Positions 35,100-43,914 of a stretch of 64,000 bases of DNA are shown here, piece by piece. The stretch covers positions 186,001-250,000 of the forward strand of contig JAWKWT010000002.1 of assembly GCA_041397365.1 (NCBI GenBank), in the 5' to 3' direction. Position 1 is the stretch's first letter. Each line of letters starts with the position of its first letter. Made by a program: the position numbers and the translations under genes. The DNA is from P52-10 sp041397365. Its GTDB lineage: Bacteria; Pseudomonadota; Alphaproteobacteria; Rhizobiales; Xanthobacteraceae. The notes beneath the pieces are model-generated. The model had not been told where the DNA came from and made no database searches. It saw only the letters and a program-made list of their open reading frames with translations.

Positions 35100-35685
35100 G
35101 CAAGACAAAAAACGGCGATCAAACCGGGAGCAAACGGAGGAAACCCGCCTGACGCTGCTGAAGGCAGCCCGCGCGGCCTTCATGGAGCGGGGCTACGGGC
35201 CAACATCGACGCCCGAAATCGTCAGCGCAGCGGGCATCACCCGCGGTGCGCTCTACTATCATTTTCCCGACAAGCGTGCGCTGTTCCGCGCCGTGATCGC
35301 CCAGGAAATGAGCGATGCCGCCTCCGCGATCGACGTCGCGGCCGCGCGCTCACCCGACGCCGGCTCGGCGCTTGCCGTCGGCATGTCCGCTTATCTCGAT
35401 GCGATGGCCATTCCTGGCCGGGCGCGCCTGTTGCTGCTGGAAGCACCCGCGGTGCTGGGTCCTTCCGACATGGCAAGGCTGGACGATGAGCGCGGAACGC
35501 GGACGCTGCGCGACGGACTGGCCGCTGCGACAGGTCGGGATATGCCGATCCTTGCCGCCCTGCTCTCCGCTGCGTCAGAACGCGCGGCGCTGCTGATCGA
35601 GCAAGGCGACGCGGCACGCAACGATGTGGAGCAGGAAATCGTCGCGCTGATCGCGAAAGCGATCAGCGCCGATCGGTCAGTCTGA
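35098..35685 (+). CDS. TetR/AcrR family transcriptional regulator
   Basis: Repressor of 195 residues. The N-terminal helix-turn-helix is visible: TRLTLLKAARAAFMERGYGPTSTPEIVSAAGITRGALYYHFPDKRALF, about residues 17-64. The ATG at 35098 (MQDKKRRSNREQ) is preceded by two matching palindromes that probably form its own operator and that of the divergent VOC gene. The ligand domain is not informative. A longer start at a TTG (35065) exists but lies inside the first palindrome. Confidence 0.93.
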   Translation: MQDKKRRSNREQTEETRLTLLKAARAAFMERGYGPTSTPEIVSAAGITRGALYYHFPDKRALFRAVIAQEMSDAASAIDVAAARSPDAGSALAVGMSAYLDAMAIPGRARLLLLEAPAVLGPSDMARLDDERGTRTLRDGLAAATGRDMPILAALLSAASERAALLIEQGDAARNDVEQEIVALIAKAISADRSV

Positions 35686-35718
35686 TTCAACGCGAGTTGA
35701 ACCAGACTCTGGCCGCGA

Positions 35719-37795
35719 TCAGTGCGCCGAGGCCCAGACCTTCTTCTTGGTGAAGTAGAGCAGGCTCGACAGCAGAATCAGGAAGATGAAGACCTGGATG
35801 CCGATCCGCTTGCGCGCTTCCATGTGGCTCCGCCGTCCACATCAGGAACGCGGTCACGTCCTTGGAATACTGCTCGACCGTCTGCGGCGTGCCATCCTCA
35901 TAAGTGACCTGATCGGCGTTGAGCGGCTTCGGCATGCCGATCGCATGACCGGGGAAGTACTTGTTGTAGTTCGAGCCGGCCGGCAGCGGGAAGCCCGCAG
36001 GCGCATCCTCGTAACCGGTCAGCAATGCGACAAGATAGTCCGGCCCCTGCTCCTGGAACTGGGTGAAAATGTCGAAGATGAACCAGGGGAAGCCGCGCTC
36101 ATAGGTGCGCGCCTTCGCGATCAGCGACAGGTCCGGCGGGAAGGCGCCACCATTGGCCGCGCGCGCCGCCTGCTCGTTCGGGAACGGCGACGGGAAACGA
36201 TCCGCGGCACGACCCGGACGCTCGAACATCTCGCCCGCGTCGTTCGGGCCGTCCTGGATCTTGTATTCGGCGGCGACGGCGCTGGCCTGCGCAGCCGAAT
36301 AACCCGGCCCGCCGGGCTCGGCGAGATTGCGGAAGGCAACATAGTGCAGGCTGTGGCAGGAGGCGCAGACTTCCTTGTAAACCTTGAAGCCGCGCTGAAG
36401 CTGGCCACGGTCGAACTTGCCGAACGGACCCGCGAACGACCACTTCTGGCGCGGCGGCTGCGGCGCGCCGTGATCGTCGGCGGCGCTCGACGGCTGGGCG
36501 CTCGCCAGCAGCAGCGCGCCGGCCACGGCGACGACCGCGATCGCCGTCGACACCATCGGCTGCCTGCGCGAGCCGGTCTTCGCCAGCACGTCGTCGGCGA
36601 TCGAGTTCGGCACCGGCCGCGGCTTCTCGATCCGGTTGAGCAGCGGCAGGATGATGATGAAGTGCGCGAAATAGTAGAACGTCAGGATGCGCGCGACGAT
36701 GACGTAAGCGCCTTCCGCAGGCTTCGCGCCGAGCCAGCCGAGGATCAGGCAGACCGCGACGAAAATCCAGAAGAACTGCTTGAACAGCGGACGATAACGG
36801 CCCGAGCGGGTCTTGGCGTTGTCCAGCCACGGCAGGAAGGCAAGGACCGCAATCGCGCCGAACATCGCCAGCACGCCGCCGAGCTTGTTCGGGATCGCGC
36901 GCAGGATCGCGTAGAACGGCAGATAGTACCATTCCGGCACGATGTGCGCGGGGGTCACGCCCGGATTGGCGGGAATGTAGTTGTCGGCGTGACCGAGATA
37001 GTTCGGCGTGTAGAACACGAACCAGGCATAGACGAGCATGAAGCAGACCATGCCGAACGCGTCCTTGATGGTCGCGTAAGGCGTGAACGGCACCGTGTCC
37101 TTCTCGGTCTTCGGCTCGACGCCGGCCGGATTGCCCTGCCCCGCCACATGCAGCGCCCAGACGTGCAGCACGACCACGCCGAGGATCATGAACGGCAGCA
37201 GATAATGCAGCGAGAAGAAGCGGTTCAGCGTCGGATTGTCCACCGAATAGCCGCCCCACAGGAAGGTGACGATCGGATCGCCGATGAGCGGGAAGGCGGA
37301 GAACAGATTGGTGATGACGGTGGCGCCCCAGAAGCTCATCTGGCCCCACGGCAGCACGTAGCCCATGAAGCCGGTCGCCATCATCAGCAGATAGATGATG
37401 ACGCCGAGAATCCACAGCACCTCACGCGGCTCCTTGTAGGAGCCGTAATACATGCCGCGGAAGATGTGGATGTAGACGGCGATGAAGAACATCGACGCGC
37501 CGTTGGCGTGCAGATAGCGGATCAGCCAGCCGTAATTCACATCGCGCATGATGTGTTCGATCGAGGAGAAGGCCAGCGTCGCGTGCGGCGTGTAATGCAT
37601 CACCAAGATGATGCCGGTGACGATCTGGGCGGCGAGCATGAACGACAGGATGCCGCCGAACGTCCACCAGTAGTTCAGGTTTCGCGGCGTCGGGTAGGCC
37701 ACGAAGGACGAATGCACGAGGCCCATGATGGGCAGACGCCGCTCGAACCATTTCAGGACGGGGTTTTGCGGCTGGAAGGTGGAGGGTCCGCTCAT
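35719..37795 (-). CDS. fbcH: Fused cytochrome b/c1 of the bc1 complex, frameshifted near its end
   Basis: Ubiquinol-cytochrome c reductase subunit. The cytochrome b part (about 1-415) has eight membrane helices, HYTP, the Qo motif PEWY (HIVPEWYYLPFYAILRAIP) and heme histidines. A connecting signal-like helix is followed by cytochrome c1 (about 430-690) with the heme motif CASCHSLHY and the axial Met region MPKPL. As sequenced, the last anchor is lost: a shift at about 35822-35828 (two bases missing or one extra) turns WTAEPH..MEARKR into a different frame that runs to 35687. In the right frame the tail reads ...FIFLILLSSLLYFTKKKVWASAH with a stop at 35719. Probably a read error. Confidence 0.95.
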
Positions 37796-37844
37796 GATGC
37801 AACCTTAAGAGAAGAAGATCGTTCGACGTGCGCGAAGGTCGGCG

Positions 37845-38372
37845 TCAGCCGATTTTGATCTTGGTATCGGAGACGAAAGCGTAAGGCGGGATCGGAAGGT
37901 TGGTCGGCGCGGGTCCCTGACGGATACGGCCCGAGGTGTCGAACACCGAACCGTGGCACGGGCAGAACCAGCCGCCATACGGGCCCTGATTGCCGAGCGG
38001 GATGCAGCCGAGATGGGTGCAGTTGCCGTAAACGATCAGCCACGGGGCGTGGCCTTCCTTGATGCGGGCCGAGTCGGGTTGCGGATCGCGCAGTTCGGAC
38101 AGTTGCACGTCCTGCGCCTCCTTGATTTCCTTCTCGGTGCGATGGCGCACGAAAATCGGCTTGCCGCGCCAGAAAACCTTGATCATCGCGCCGTCGGCGA
38201 TGGGGGCGAGATCGACCTCGATCGGCGCGCCCGCCGCGATCGTCGAAGCATCCGGATTCATCTGCGAAATGAGCGGCCAGACCGCCGCCGCGGCTCCCGC
38301 TGCGGCCACCGCGCCGGTTGCGACGTAGAGAAAATCGCGGCGCGTGCCATGCGCCGAAGCCGTCGTCGTCAC
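37845..38372 (-). CDS. petA: Ubiquinol-cytochrome c reductase iron-sulfur (Rieske) subunit
   Basis: Rieske protein of 175 residues. It starts at the GTG at 38372, after GGGAAAGGG, with MTTTASAHGTRRDFLYVATGAVAAAGAAAAVWPL, a Tat-type signal anchor. The [2Fe-2S] ligands are in CTHLGCIPLG and CPCHGSVFD near residues 125-145. It passes electrons from quinol to cytochrome c1. It is directly upstream of fbcH on the same strand, in the common order of this complex. A longer ORF to 38480 has no support. Confidence 0.96.
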   Translation of the reverse strand: MTTTASAHGTRRDFLYVATGAVAAAGAAAAVWPLISQMNPDASTIAAGAPIEVDLAPIADGAMIKVFWRGKPIFVRHRTEKEIKEAQDVQLSELRDPQPDSARIKEGHAPWLIVYGNCTHLGCIPLGNQGPYGGWFCPCHGSVFDTSGRIRQGPAPTNLPIPPYAFVSDTKIKIG

Positions 38373-38653
38373 GATCCCAAACCCTTTCCCCTCTTCGCCG
38401 GCGATCCATCCCCGACCGCGCCGCAAATCGAGCGCAAGGGGTGGCCTGCCAGCGCCGCGCCTGCGCGGCCGCAAGTCCAACCAACGGCGTCCGCCAAAAA
38501 AGGCGAAACAGTGCCATTCAGAACGGTTCTATTGACACCCTTGCCGCACCAGCGCAAGTGCGCGCTTGCATCGCCCTGACCGGGGACCGCAAATCCTTGC
38601 GCAGTGCAGCTTTTCCGTCAGAACATGATCTGGAAAACAGCGTCCGAACCGCC

Positions 38654-39151
38654 ATGCGCATAGCTCTGTTCCAGCCGGACATTCCGCAAAACACCGGCAC
38701 GATTCTCCGGCTCTGCGCATGCCTGGCGGTCGAGGCCCATATCATCGAGCCCGCCGGCTTCCCGGTTTCCGACCGTCACTTCCGCCGCTCGGGCATGGAT
38801 TATCTCGATCAGGTGCGAATCATCCGCCATGTGGACTGGGCGGCCTTCGAGGTCTGGCGGCGGGCGGCGGGCGCCAGGCTGCTGCTGCTGACCACCAAGG
38901 CCGGACGGTCCTATCTCGACCAGAGCTACCGCCCGGACGACATCCTGCTGCTGGGCCGGGAATCCGCCGGCGTCCCCGACGCGGTGGCCGAGGCCAGCGA
39001 CGCGCGATTGCTGATTCCGATGCAGCCCGGTTTGCGCTCGCTCAATGTCGCGATGGCCGCCGCCATGGCATTGGGCGAGGCGTTGAGGCAAACGAGATTG
39101 CCGCAAGCGACAGGAATCGACCCGAGAATCGAGCCAGGACCCGACCGATGA
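38654..39151 (+). CDS. trmL: tRNA (cytidine(34)-2'-O)-methyltransferase
   Basis: SPOUT-class methylase of 165 residues that 2'-O-methylates the wobble base of tRNA-Leu. It starts MRIALFQPDIPQNTGTILRLCA, the characteristic family start, followed by LLLGRESAGVPD and LIPMQPGLRSLNVAMAAAMALGEALRQ, the trefoil-knot AdoMet site. The last codons overlap the hemF start by four bases (ATGA). It is divergent from petA. A longer frame upstream lacks support. Confidence 0.95.
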   Translation: MRIALFQPDIPQNTGTILRLCACLAVEAHIIEPAGFPVSDRHFRRSGMDYLDQVRIIRHVDWAAFEVWRRAAGARLLLLTTKAGRSYLDQSYRPDDILLLGRESAGVPDAVAEASDARLLIPMQPGLRSLNVAMAAAMALGEALRQTRLPQATGIDPRIEPGPDR

Positions 39152-40038
39152 CACTGCCCGCCGATATCGAAGACCGCAAAACCCGTGCGCGCGCATGGTT
39201 CGAAAGCCTGCGCGAGGAGATTTGCGCGAGCTTCGAGGCGCTTGAGCGCGAGGCCCCCGCCGCGCTCTATCCTGGCGAGCCGGGCCGCTTCGAGCGAACA
39301 CCCTGGGACCGCACCGATCACACCGGCAAAAAGGGCGGCGGCGGCGTCATGTCGATGATGCGCGGGCGGCTGTTCGAGAAGGTCGGCGTGCATTGCTCGA
39401 CCGTGCATGGCGAGTTCGCGCCCGAATTCCGCGCGCAGATGCCGGGAGCGGCGGAGGACCCGCGCTTCTGGGCGTCGGGCATTTCGCTCATTGCTCATAT
39501 GCGCAGCCCGCACATCCCGGCCGTCCACATGAACACGCGCTTCGTGGTCACCACCAAAGCCTGGTTTGGCGGAGGCGCGGACCTGACGCCGGTGCTGGAC
39601 CGCCGGCGTTCGCAGGAGGACGCCGACGCGGTCGCATTTCACGCGGCCATGAAGCAGGCCTGCGACGCGCATGCCGCCGTCGCGCCCTACGGCAAATACA
39701 AGCAATGGTGCGACGACTATTTCTATCTGCCGCACCGCAAGGAGCCACGCGGCATCGGTGGCATCTTCTACGACCACCATGATTCCGCAGACTGGGAGAA
39801 GGATTTCGCCTTCACGCAGGACGTCGGCCGCGCCTTCGCGCAGATTTACCCCGAACTGGTGCGGCGGAACGTCTCGACGCCATGGACGCCGGCCGACCGC
39901 GAGGAGCAGTTGATCCGCCGCGGCCGCTATGTCGAGTTCAACCTGCTGCACGATCGCGGCACGATCTTCGGCCTGAAAACCGGCGGCAACATCAATTCGA
40001 TCCTCTCATCGATGCCGCCCGAGGTGAGGTGGCCTTAA
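39148..40038 (+). CDS. hemF: Aerobic coproporphyrinogen III oxidase
   Basis: Oxygen-dependent heme-pathway enzyme turning coproporphyrinogen III into protoporphyrinogen IX. 296 residues. Conserved blocks: GGGGVMSMMRG, HMNTRFVVTTKAWFGGGADLTP near 130, YFYLPHRKEPRGIGGIFYD near 192, and FNLLHDRGTIFGLKTGGNINSILSSMPP near the C-terminus. The ATG overlaps the trmL stop, suggesting coupling. No fnr-like box was seen upstream. Confidence 0.97.
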   Translation: MTLPADIEDRKTRARAWFESLREEICASFEALEREAPAALYPGEPGRFERTPWDRTDHTGKKGGGGVMSMMRGRLFEKVGVHCSTVHGEFAPEFRAQMPGAAEDPRFWASGISLIAHMRSPHIPAVHMNTRFVVTTKAWFGGGADLTPVLDRRRSQEDADAVAFHAAMKQACDAHAAVAPYGKYKQWCDDYFYLPHRKEPRGIGGIFYDHHDSADWEKDFAFTQDVGRAFAQIYPELVRRNVSTPWTPADREEQLIRRGRYVEFNLLHDRGTIFGLKTGGNINSILSSMPPEVRWP

Positions 40039-40152
40039 CAAAACATGAACGCAGCGGGTCCGGAAGGCGGCAGGTGCAATGCGCCGTCCCTGCTTGGCAG
40101 GGGAACCAAACGGCGTTACGGCGGTTGTCAAAATTATGGCAAAGGAGCAGCA

Positions 40153-40533
40153 ATGAAGATTGTCCGTTACCTACTGCCCGCAGCGTTCGTTGCGGTTTTG
40201 GGCGCGAGCGGAGCTTCCGCATCCGCATTCCCGGTGCAAAGCACCCCGGCGGCGATCGACGCAGCCAAGATTCAGATTCAGCACGGCGGTCCGCCGCCGG
40301 GTGCTCGCAAGGGTCAGACGCAATCGCAGCACATGCATCGCCGCGGTCCGCCGCCTTCTCAGATGCATCGCCGCGGCCCGCCGCCGCATATGCATCGCCC
40401 GCCGCCGCCGCGCTACACCCCCGGCCGGCGCTATCATAGCGCACCTCCAGGCTGGCGGCGTTACGGTGCCCGCCCCGGCGACTGGCGGATGCGCGGCTGC
40501 GTGATGGTGGGACCGATGTGGTTCTGCCCGTAA
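40153..40533 (+). CDS. Small secreted Pro/His/Arg-rich protein
   Basis: Exported protein of 126 residues. The ATG at 40153 has AAAGGAG before it. A signal peptide ends near ASASA (about residue 24). The mature chain is Gly/Pro/His/Met-rich with three imperfect repeats of HRRGPPP and ends with a conserved-looking CVMVGPMWFCP that holds two cysteines. No domain is recognised. Such small basic exported proteins are common in this order. An intrinsic terminator follows directly. Metal binding by His/Met is a guess. Confidence 0.75.
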   Translation: MKIVRYLLPAAFVAVLGASGASASAFPVQSTPAAIDAAKIQIQHGGPPPGARKGQTQSQHMHRRGPPPSQMHRRGPPPHMHRPPPPRYTPGRRYHSAPPGWRRYGARPGDWRMRGCVMVGPMWFCP

Positions 40534-40561
40534 CGATCGGCCAAGCCGAAATAAATGACGA

Positions 40562-40587
40562 AGGCCCGGATCGCTCCGGGCCTTTTT
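40562..40587 (+). terminator. Intrinsic terminator
   Basis: AGGCCCGGA, a four-base loop TCGC, then TCCGGGCCT followed by T-rich sequence. A strong stem directly after the small secreted protein gene. Confidence 0.9.
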
Positions 40588-40674
40588 CTTTGTTGTGAGG
40601 CCTGATCGCCGTCATCGCAGCGCGGTCGCCGGGAAACGCGATCGCATCATCCGTTCACCGTCCGAATGGCCGTC

Positions 40675-41550
40675 TTAAAATATCGGCCGCACGGCATCGA
40701 ACGCCACAGACTCCACGGCATTCGTATCTTCGCCCGGCAAAAAGGCCGCCGCCGTGCATCCGCTTTCGTCATTGCGATAAACCGCAATCGTGCTGCCCGG
40801 CCCGCCGCCAGTATGGCCCAGCACCTTCTGCCCCACCGGTCCCGTACCGATCATCAGGCCGAGGCCATATCCGGTCGTCTGCCACGGACGCCCCTGAAGA
40901 GGTCCACCGAGCGGATGCGCGGCGCACATCGCATCCCGCAGATGGCGCGGCAGCAGATCGGTCGTCAGCAGGCGATCCAGCGTCAGCGCGGCGTGATCCA
41001 GCCGTCCGACCAGCAGGCCGTGATAGACCCATCCCGGATGATATGAGCCCGCCGCACCCATCGCGACGGCCGCGAGATCGTCGCGTGTCATCGCGATGCG
41101 CGGTCCGTGAATATCGAGCGGATGAAAGATCAGCCGCTGGAGCGCATCGTCCAGCGAAGCGCCGCAGGCGGTCTCAATCATCTGCCGCACGAACAGATAG
41201 CCGATGTTCGAATAGTCCCAGCCTTCGCCCGGCGCGAACAGCAGTTCGCCGGCATCCGCCTTGCGAAGCAGGTCCGGTACAGACCACGGCTCCTCGTCAT
41301 TGTCGACCGCGCGATGATAGGCGGCGAGACCACCATAATTTGCGACGCCGGCGCGGTGCTGGAGCAATTGGCGCAGCGTGAAAGACCGGCCCTGCACTCG
41401 GTCATCGAGATGCAGACGCCCGTCGCGCACGAGCGCAAGCGCCGCGGCGGCAAGGACCGTCTTGGTGAAACTCCACCACGGGACGATTTGTTCGCAGCCG
41501 TCACGTTGAACGACGCGACCTTGCGCGACGGTCGCGACGGTCACCGTCAC
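40675..41550 (-). CDS. Serine hydrolase / class C beta-lactamase-related protein
   Basis: Penicillin-binding-protein-like serine hydrolase of 291 residues. The catalytic tetrad motif SFTK (SxxK) lies near residue 27, YSN near 114 and HTGG near 245 in place of KTG. There is no signal peptide and the N-terminus is short (MTVTVATVAQGRVV), so it is probably cytoplasmic and acts as an esterase or peptidase, not a resistance enzyme. It starts at GTG, overlapping the stop of the TauE-like gene by four bases (GTGA), so the two are translationally coupled. Confidence 0.85.
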   Translation of the reverse strand: MTVTVATVAQGRVVQRDGCEQIVPWWSFTKTVLAAAALALVRDGRLHLDDRVQGRSFTLRQLLQHRAGVANYGGLAAYHRAVDNDEEPWSVPDLLRKADAGELLFAPGEGWDYSNIGYLFVRQMIETACGASLDDALQRLIFHPLDIHGPRIAMTRDDLAAVAMGAAGSYHPGWVYHGLLVGRLDHAALTLDRLLTTDLLPRHLRDAMCAAHPLGGPLQGRPWQTTGYGLGLMIGTGPVGQKVLGHTGGGPGSTIAVYRNDESGCTAAAFLPGEDTNAVESVAFDAVRPIF

Positions 41551-42317
41551 CGCAGCGCCGTCGCGATCATGACGAGGCCGCCGAGAATGATGACTGCATC
41601 CAGCATCGCGGTGTGGACCTTGATCGGCATCCGCGCCAGCAGCGCCTTCGCCAGAAATCCGCCGGGGAATGCGATCGCCCCGATCAGAAGCCCGAGCGCC
41701 AGCACCTGCGGCGTCACCACGCCGACGACGCCGAACACGGATATCTTGACGATGCCGACGACGATCGTGATCGCGGCATCGGTCGCCACCACCGCAGCCC
41801 CCTGCAACCCCGCCGCCATCAGCAGCGACAGCAGGATCTCGCCCGATCCGCTGGTACCGCCGACGACGAGGCCGTATCCGGCCGCGCCCGCCAACAGGCC
41901 CGCATCACCGAGCGACAGGTCGCGCCGTCGCGCCAGCCAGCGCAGCGGCACGCTCAGGATCAGCATCGAGCCGATAACGATCGACGCACCGACGCCGCTG
42001 AGGCGCGTGTAGCCATAAGCGCCGAGAATACAGGTGGCGACCGCGCCTGCAATGACGATCGCGGCGCGGCGGCGGTCGATGGCGCGGAAGAAGGCGGCGA
42101 CGCGGCCGGTATTGGTGAACAGCGCCGAGATGGCGATGATCGGCACCACCGGCTCCGCCCCCACCATCGGCACCAGCACCAGCGGCATCAGCGCGCCGGT
42201 ACCGTAGCCGGCGACGCCGCCGACGACGGAGGCGAACAGCGCGACGGCCGCGACGAGCGCCACCTGCGCCAGCGAGATGTCGGCAAAACCGGAAAGGATA
42301 TCAGTGAAAAACGGCAA
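41547..42317 (-). CDS. Sulfite exporter TauE/SafE family protein
   Basis: Inner-membrane TSUP carrier of 256 residues with about seven or eight hydrophobic helices and the family glycine patterns (VVGGVAGYGTGALMPLVLVP near 30, and GTSGSGEILLSLLM near 155). Such proteins move sulfite, sulfoacetate or other small organosulfur anions. Coupled to the serine hydrolase at its 3' end. No sulfur genes nearby. Confidence 0.88.
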   Translation of the reverse strand: MPFFTDILSGFADISLAQVALVAAVALFASVVGGVAGYGTGALMPLVLVPMVGAEPVVPIIAISALFTNTGRVAAFFRAIDRRRAAIVIAGAVATCILGAYGYTRLSGVGASIVIGSMLILSVPLRWLARRRDLSLGDAGLLAGAAGYGLVVGGTSGSGEILLSLLMAAGLQGAAVVATDAAITIVVGIVKISVFGVVGVVTPQVLALGLLIGAIAFPGGFLAKALLARMPIKVHTAMLDAVIILGGLVMIATALR

Positions 42318-42356
42318 CGGCTGGAGGCCCGACGCGGGAAAGATTCGGCGGTCAAG

Positions 42357-42406
42357 CTAGAGCAGTTTCCGAAATGTGAAAACCGGCTTTCGGAAACGGA
42401 TCATTC
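42357..42406. repeat. Diverged palindromic repeat overlapping the end of cca
   Basis: TAGAGCAGTTTCCGAAATG and GGCTTTCGGAAACGGATCA form an imperfect inverted repeat starting TAGAGCA like the main family, but with different arms. The end of the cca frame (stop at 42401-42403) lies inside it. Confidence 0.6.
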
Positions 42407-43654
42407 ATCCACCCTCGCGGCCCTATCTGCAATGGCCGACAACTCGGACGCCTGCACCGGAAAATCAGCATCGATCCACGCCTGCTCCGCACGCGCAAGC
42501 GCCGCGCCGAGGCCGGGACCGGGTTGCAGTCCGCGCGCCATGAAATCCGCTGCCCGAAGAGGAAAGACCGGCACCGCCCAGCGTTGCGGCAGCGCGAGTA
42601 GTTCATCCCAATAAGCGTCCTCGCCGCCACTGCGCACCCGCGCGAGCATCACCCGATCACGAAAGCGCTCAGCTCCGAGCTTGTAGAGCCGGATTTTCGC
42701 CTGTCGCTCGTCGAGCGCCGTCAGCCGCCACCAGCGATGCGCCATCGAATCGAGCCGGTCATGCTCCGCATTGGCCAGCCGCAGCCGCAGCTTCAGCCGC
42801 GCGGCGTCTTCCTTGATCCACACCGCCAGCGCCGCGAGCCGGCGCATCGGATCGGCCGGGAGCGCAAGCCGCTGCTCCAGCGCGACCATCGCGGAAAAAT
42901 CGGCATACCAAGCGACGCCGCCGAGCAGATCCGTCAGCAATCCTGCGTCGCCCATCTCTTGCAAGGCAACAGCTGCGCCCGGCGCGACCAGCAGCTTCAG
43001 CATTTCCGCGCGGATGCGTTCGGCGGACAAGGTCGAAAGCCCCTTCCGTCCGCCGATGCAGGCGCTCAGTCCGGCGGGGTCGATCGGCCCCGAACCGTAG
43101 GCCGCGTGGATGCGGAAGAACCGCAGAATGCGAAGATAATCCTCCGCGATCCGCTGTCCGGCGTCGCCGATGAAGCGCACGCGCCGCGCGGCGATGTCGT
43201 CGAGCCCGCCGCAATAATCATACACCCTGCCCGCGGCGTCGGCGGACAGCGCGTTGACGGTGAAATCGCGCCGCTCGGCGTCGCGCGCCCAGTCGCGCCC
43301 GAACGCCACCTTCGCCTTCCGGCCATAGGTTTCGACGTCCTCGCGCAGCGTCGTCACTTCATAAGGGTGGCTCTCGACGATCAGCGTCACCGTGCCGTGC
43401 TCGATGCCGGTCGGCGCGTATTTGACGCCGGCCGCGCGGGCGCGGCGAATCACCTCGTCCGGCAACGCCGTGGTGGCGATGTCGATTTCGCCGACGGGCA
43501 ATCCCATCAGCGCGTTTCGCACCGCGCCGCCGACGACACGCGCCTGCTCGCCCTCGGTGCCGAGCAGAGCCAGCACGATGGCCGCGCCGCCTCCCGTCAG
43601 CCAGTCCGCTCCGACAAGCGCATCGACGGTGCGAACCGCCGGGCCCTCGCTCAT
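42401..43654 (-). CDS. cca: CCA tRNA nucleotidyltransferase
   Basis: Adds the 3'-CCA end of tRNAs. Class II nucleotidyltransferase of 417 residues with GGAVRNALMG near residue 42, the catalytic aspartates in GEIDIATTAL near 55, RRDFTVNAL near 128, and RILRFFRIHAAYG near 175. It follows DUF6111 with a four-base ATGA overlap, in a NUDIX, DUF6111 and cca unit. The last codons lie in a repeat, so the C-terminus may differ slightly from homologues. Confidence 0.95.
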   Translation of the reverse strand: MSEGPAVRTVDALVGADWLTGGGAAIVLALLGTEGEQARVVGGAVRNALMGLPVGEIDIATTALPDEVIRRARAAGVKYAPTGIEHGTVTLIVESHPYEVTTLREDVETYGRKAKVAFGRDWARDAERRDFTVNALSADAAGRVYDYCGGLDDIAARRVRFIGDAGQRIAEDYLRILRFFRIHAAYGSGPIDPAGLSACIGGRKGLSTLSAERIRAEMLKLLVAPGAAVALQEMGDAGLLTDLLGGVAWYADFSAMVALEQRLALPADPMRRLAALAVWIKEDAARLKLRLRLANAEHDRLDSMAHRWWRLTALDERQAKIRLYKLGAERFRDRVMLARVRSGGEDAYWDELLALPQRWAVPVFPLRAADFMARGLQPGPGLGAALARAEQAWIDADFPVQASELSAIADRAARVDE

Positions 43655-43914
43655 TTTTCGACCCCCGGCACCAGTCTGCCGTTTTCGATATGCGCGGGCA
43701 CGTAAGTCGAGCCCGGCGGCGCGCCGGAGAAGTTCGCCAGGACCAGGAAACTGCCGACGATCAGCAGCAGCGCCAGCGCCGTCAGCCAGCCTATCACCGG
43801 CAGCGGCCAGGACGTGCGGGCGAGCACCTGCGCGCGGGTGGCGATCAGGTAGACGGCATAGATCGCGAACGGGATCAGGAAGATGCCGATTTCGGTCAGG
43901 ACCGGACGGATCAT
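43651..43914 (-). CDS. DUF6111 family membrane protein
   Basis: Small protein of 87 residues with two predicted transmembrane helices (about 5-25 and 43-65) and a soluble tail ending NGRLVPGVEK. The family has no known function and occurs mainly in Hyphomicrobiales, always in this gene order. It overlaps cca by four bases (ATGA) and is overlapped by the upstream NUDIX gene, implying translational coupling through the three genes. Confidence 0.88.
   Translation of the reverse strand: MIRPVLTEIGIFLIPFAIYAVYLIATRAQVLARTSWPLPVIGWLTALALLLIVGSFLVLANFSGAPPGSTYVPAHIENGRLVPGVEK

Noticed and set aside
38621..38640. Another copy of the palindromic repeat before trmL
   Set aside because: Only GAACATGATCTGGAAAA resembles one arm; the second arm is absent, so it is too weak to list.
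40675..41550. Antibiotic-resistance beta-lactamase
   Set aside because: No signal peptide and an altered HTGG in place of KTG; such serine hydrolases are common and rarely confer resistance.
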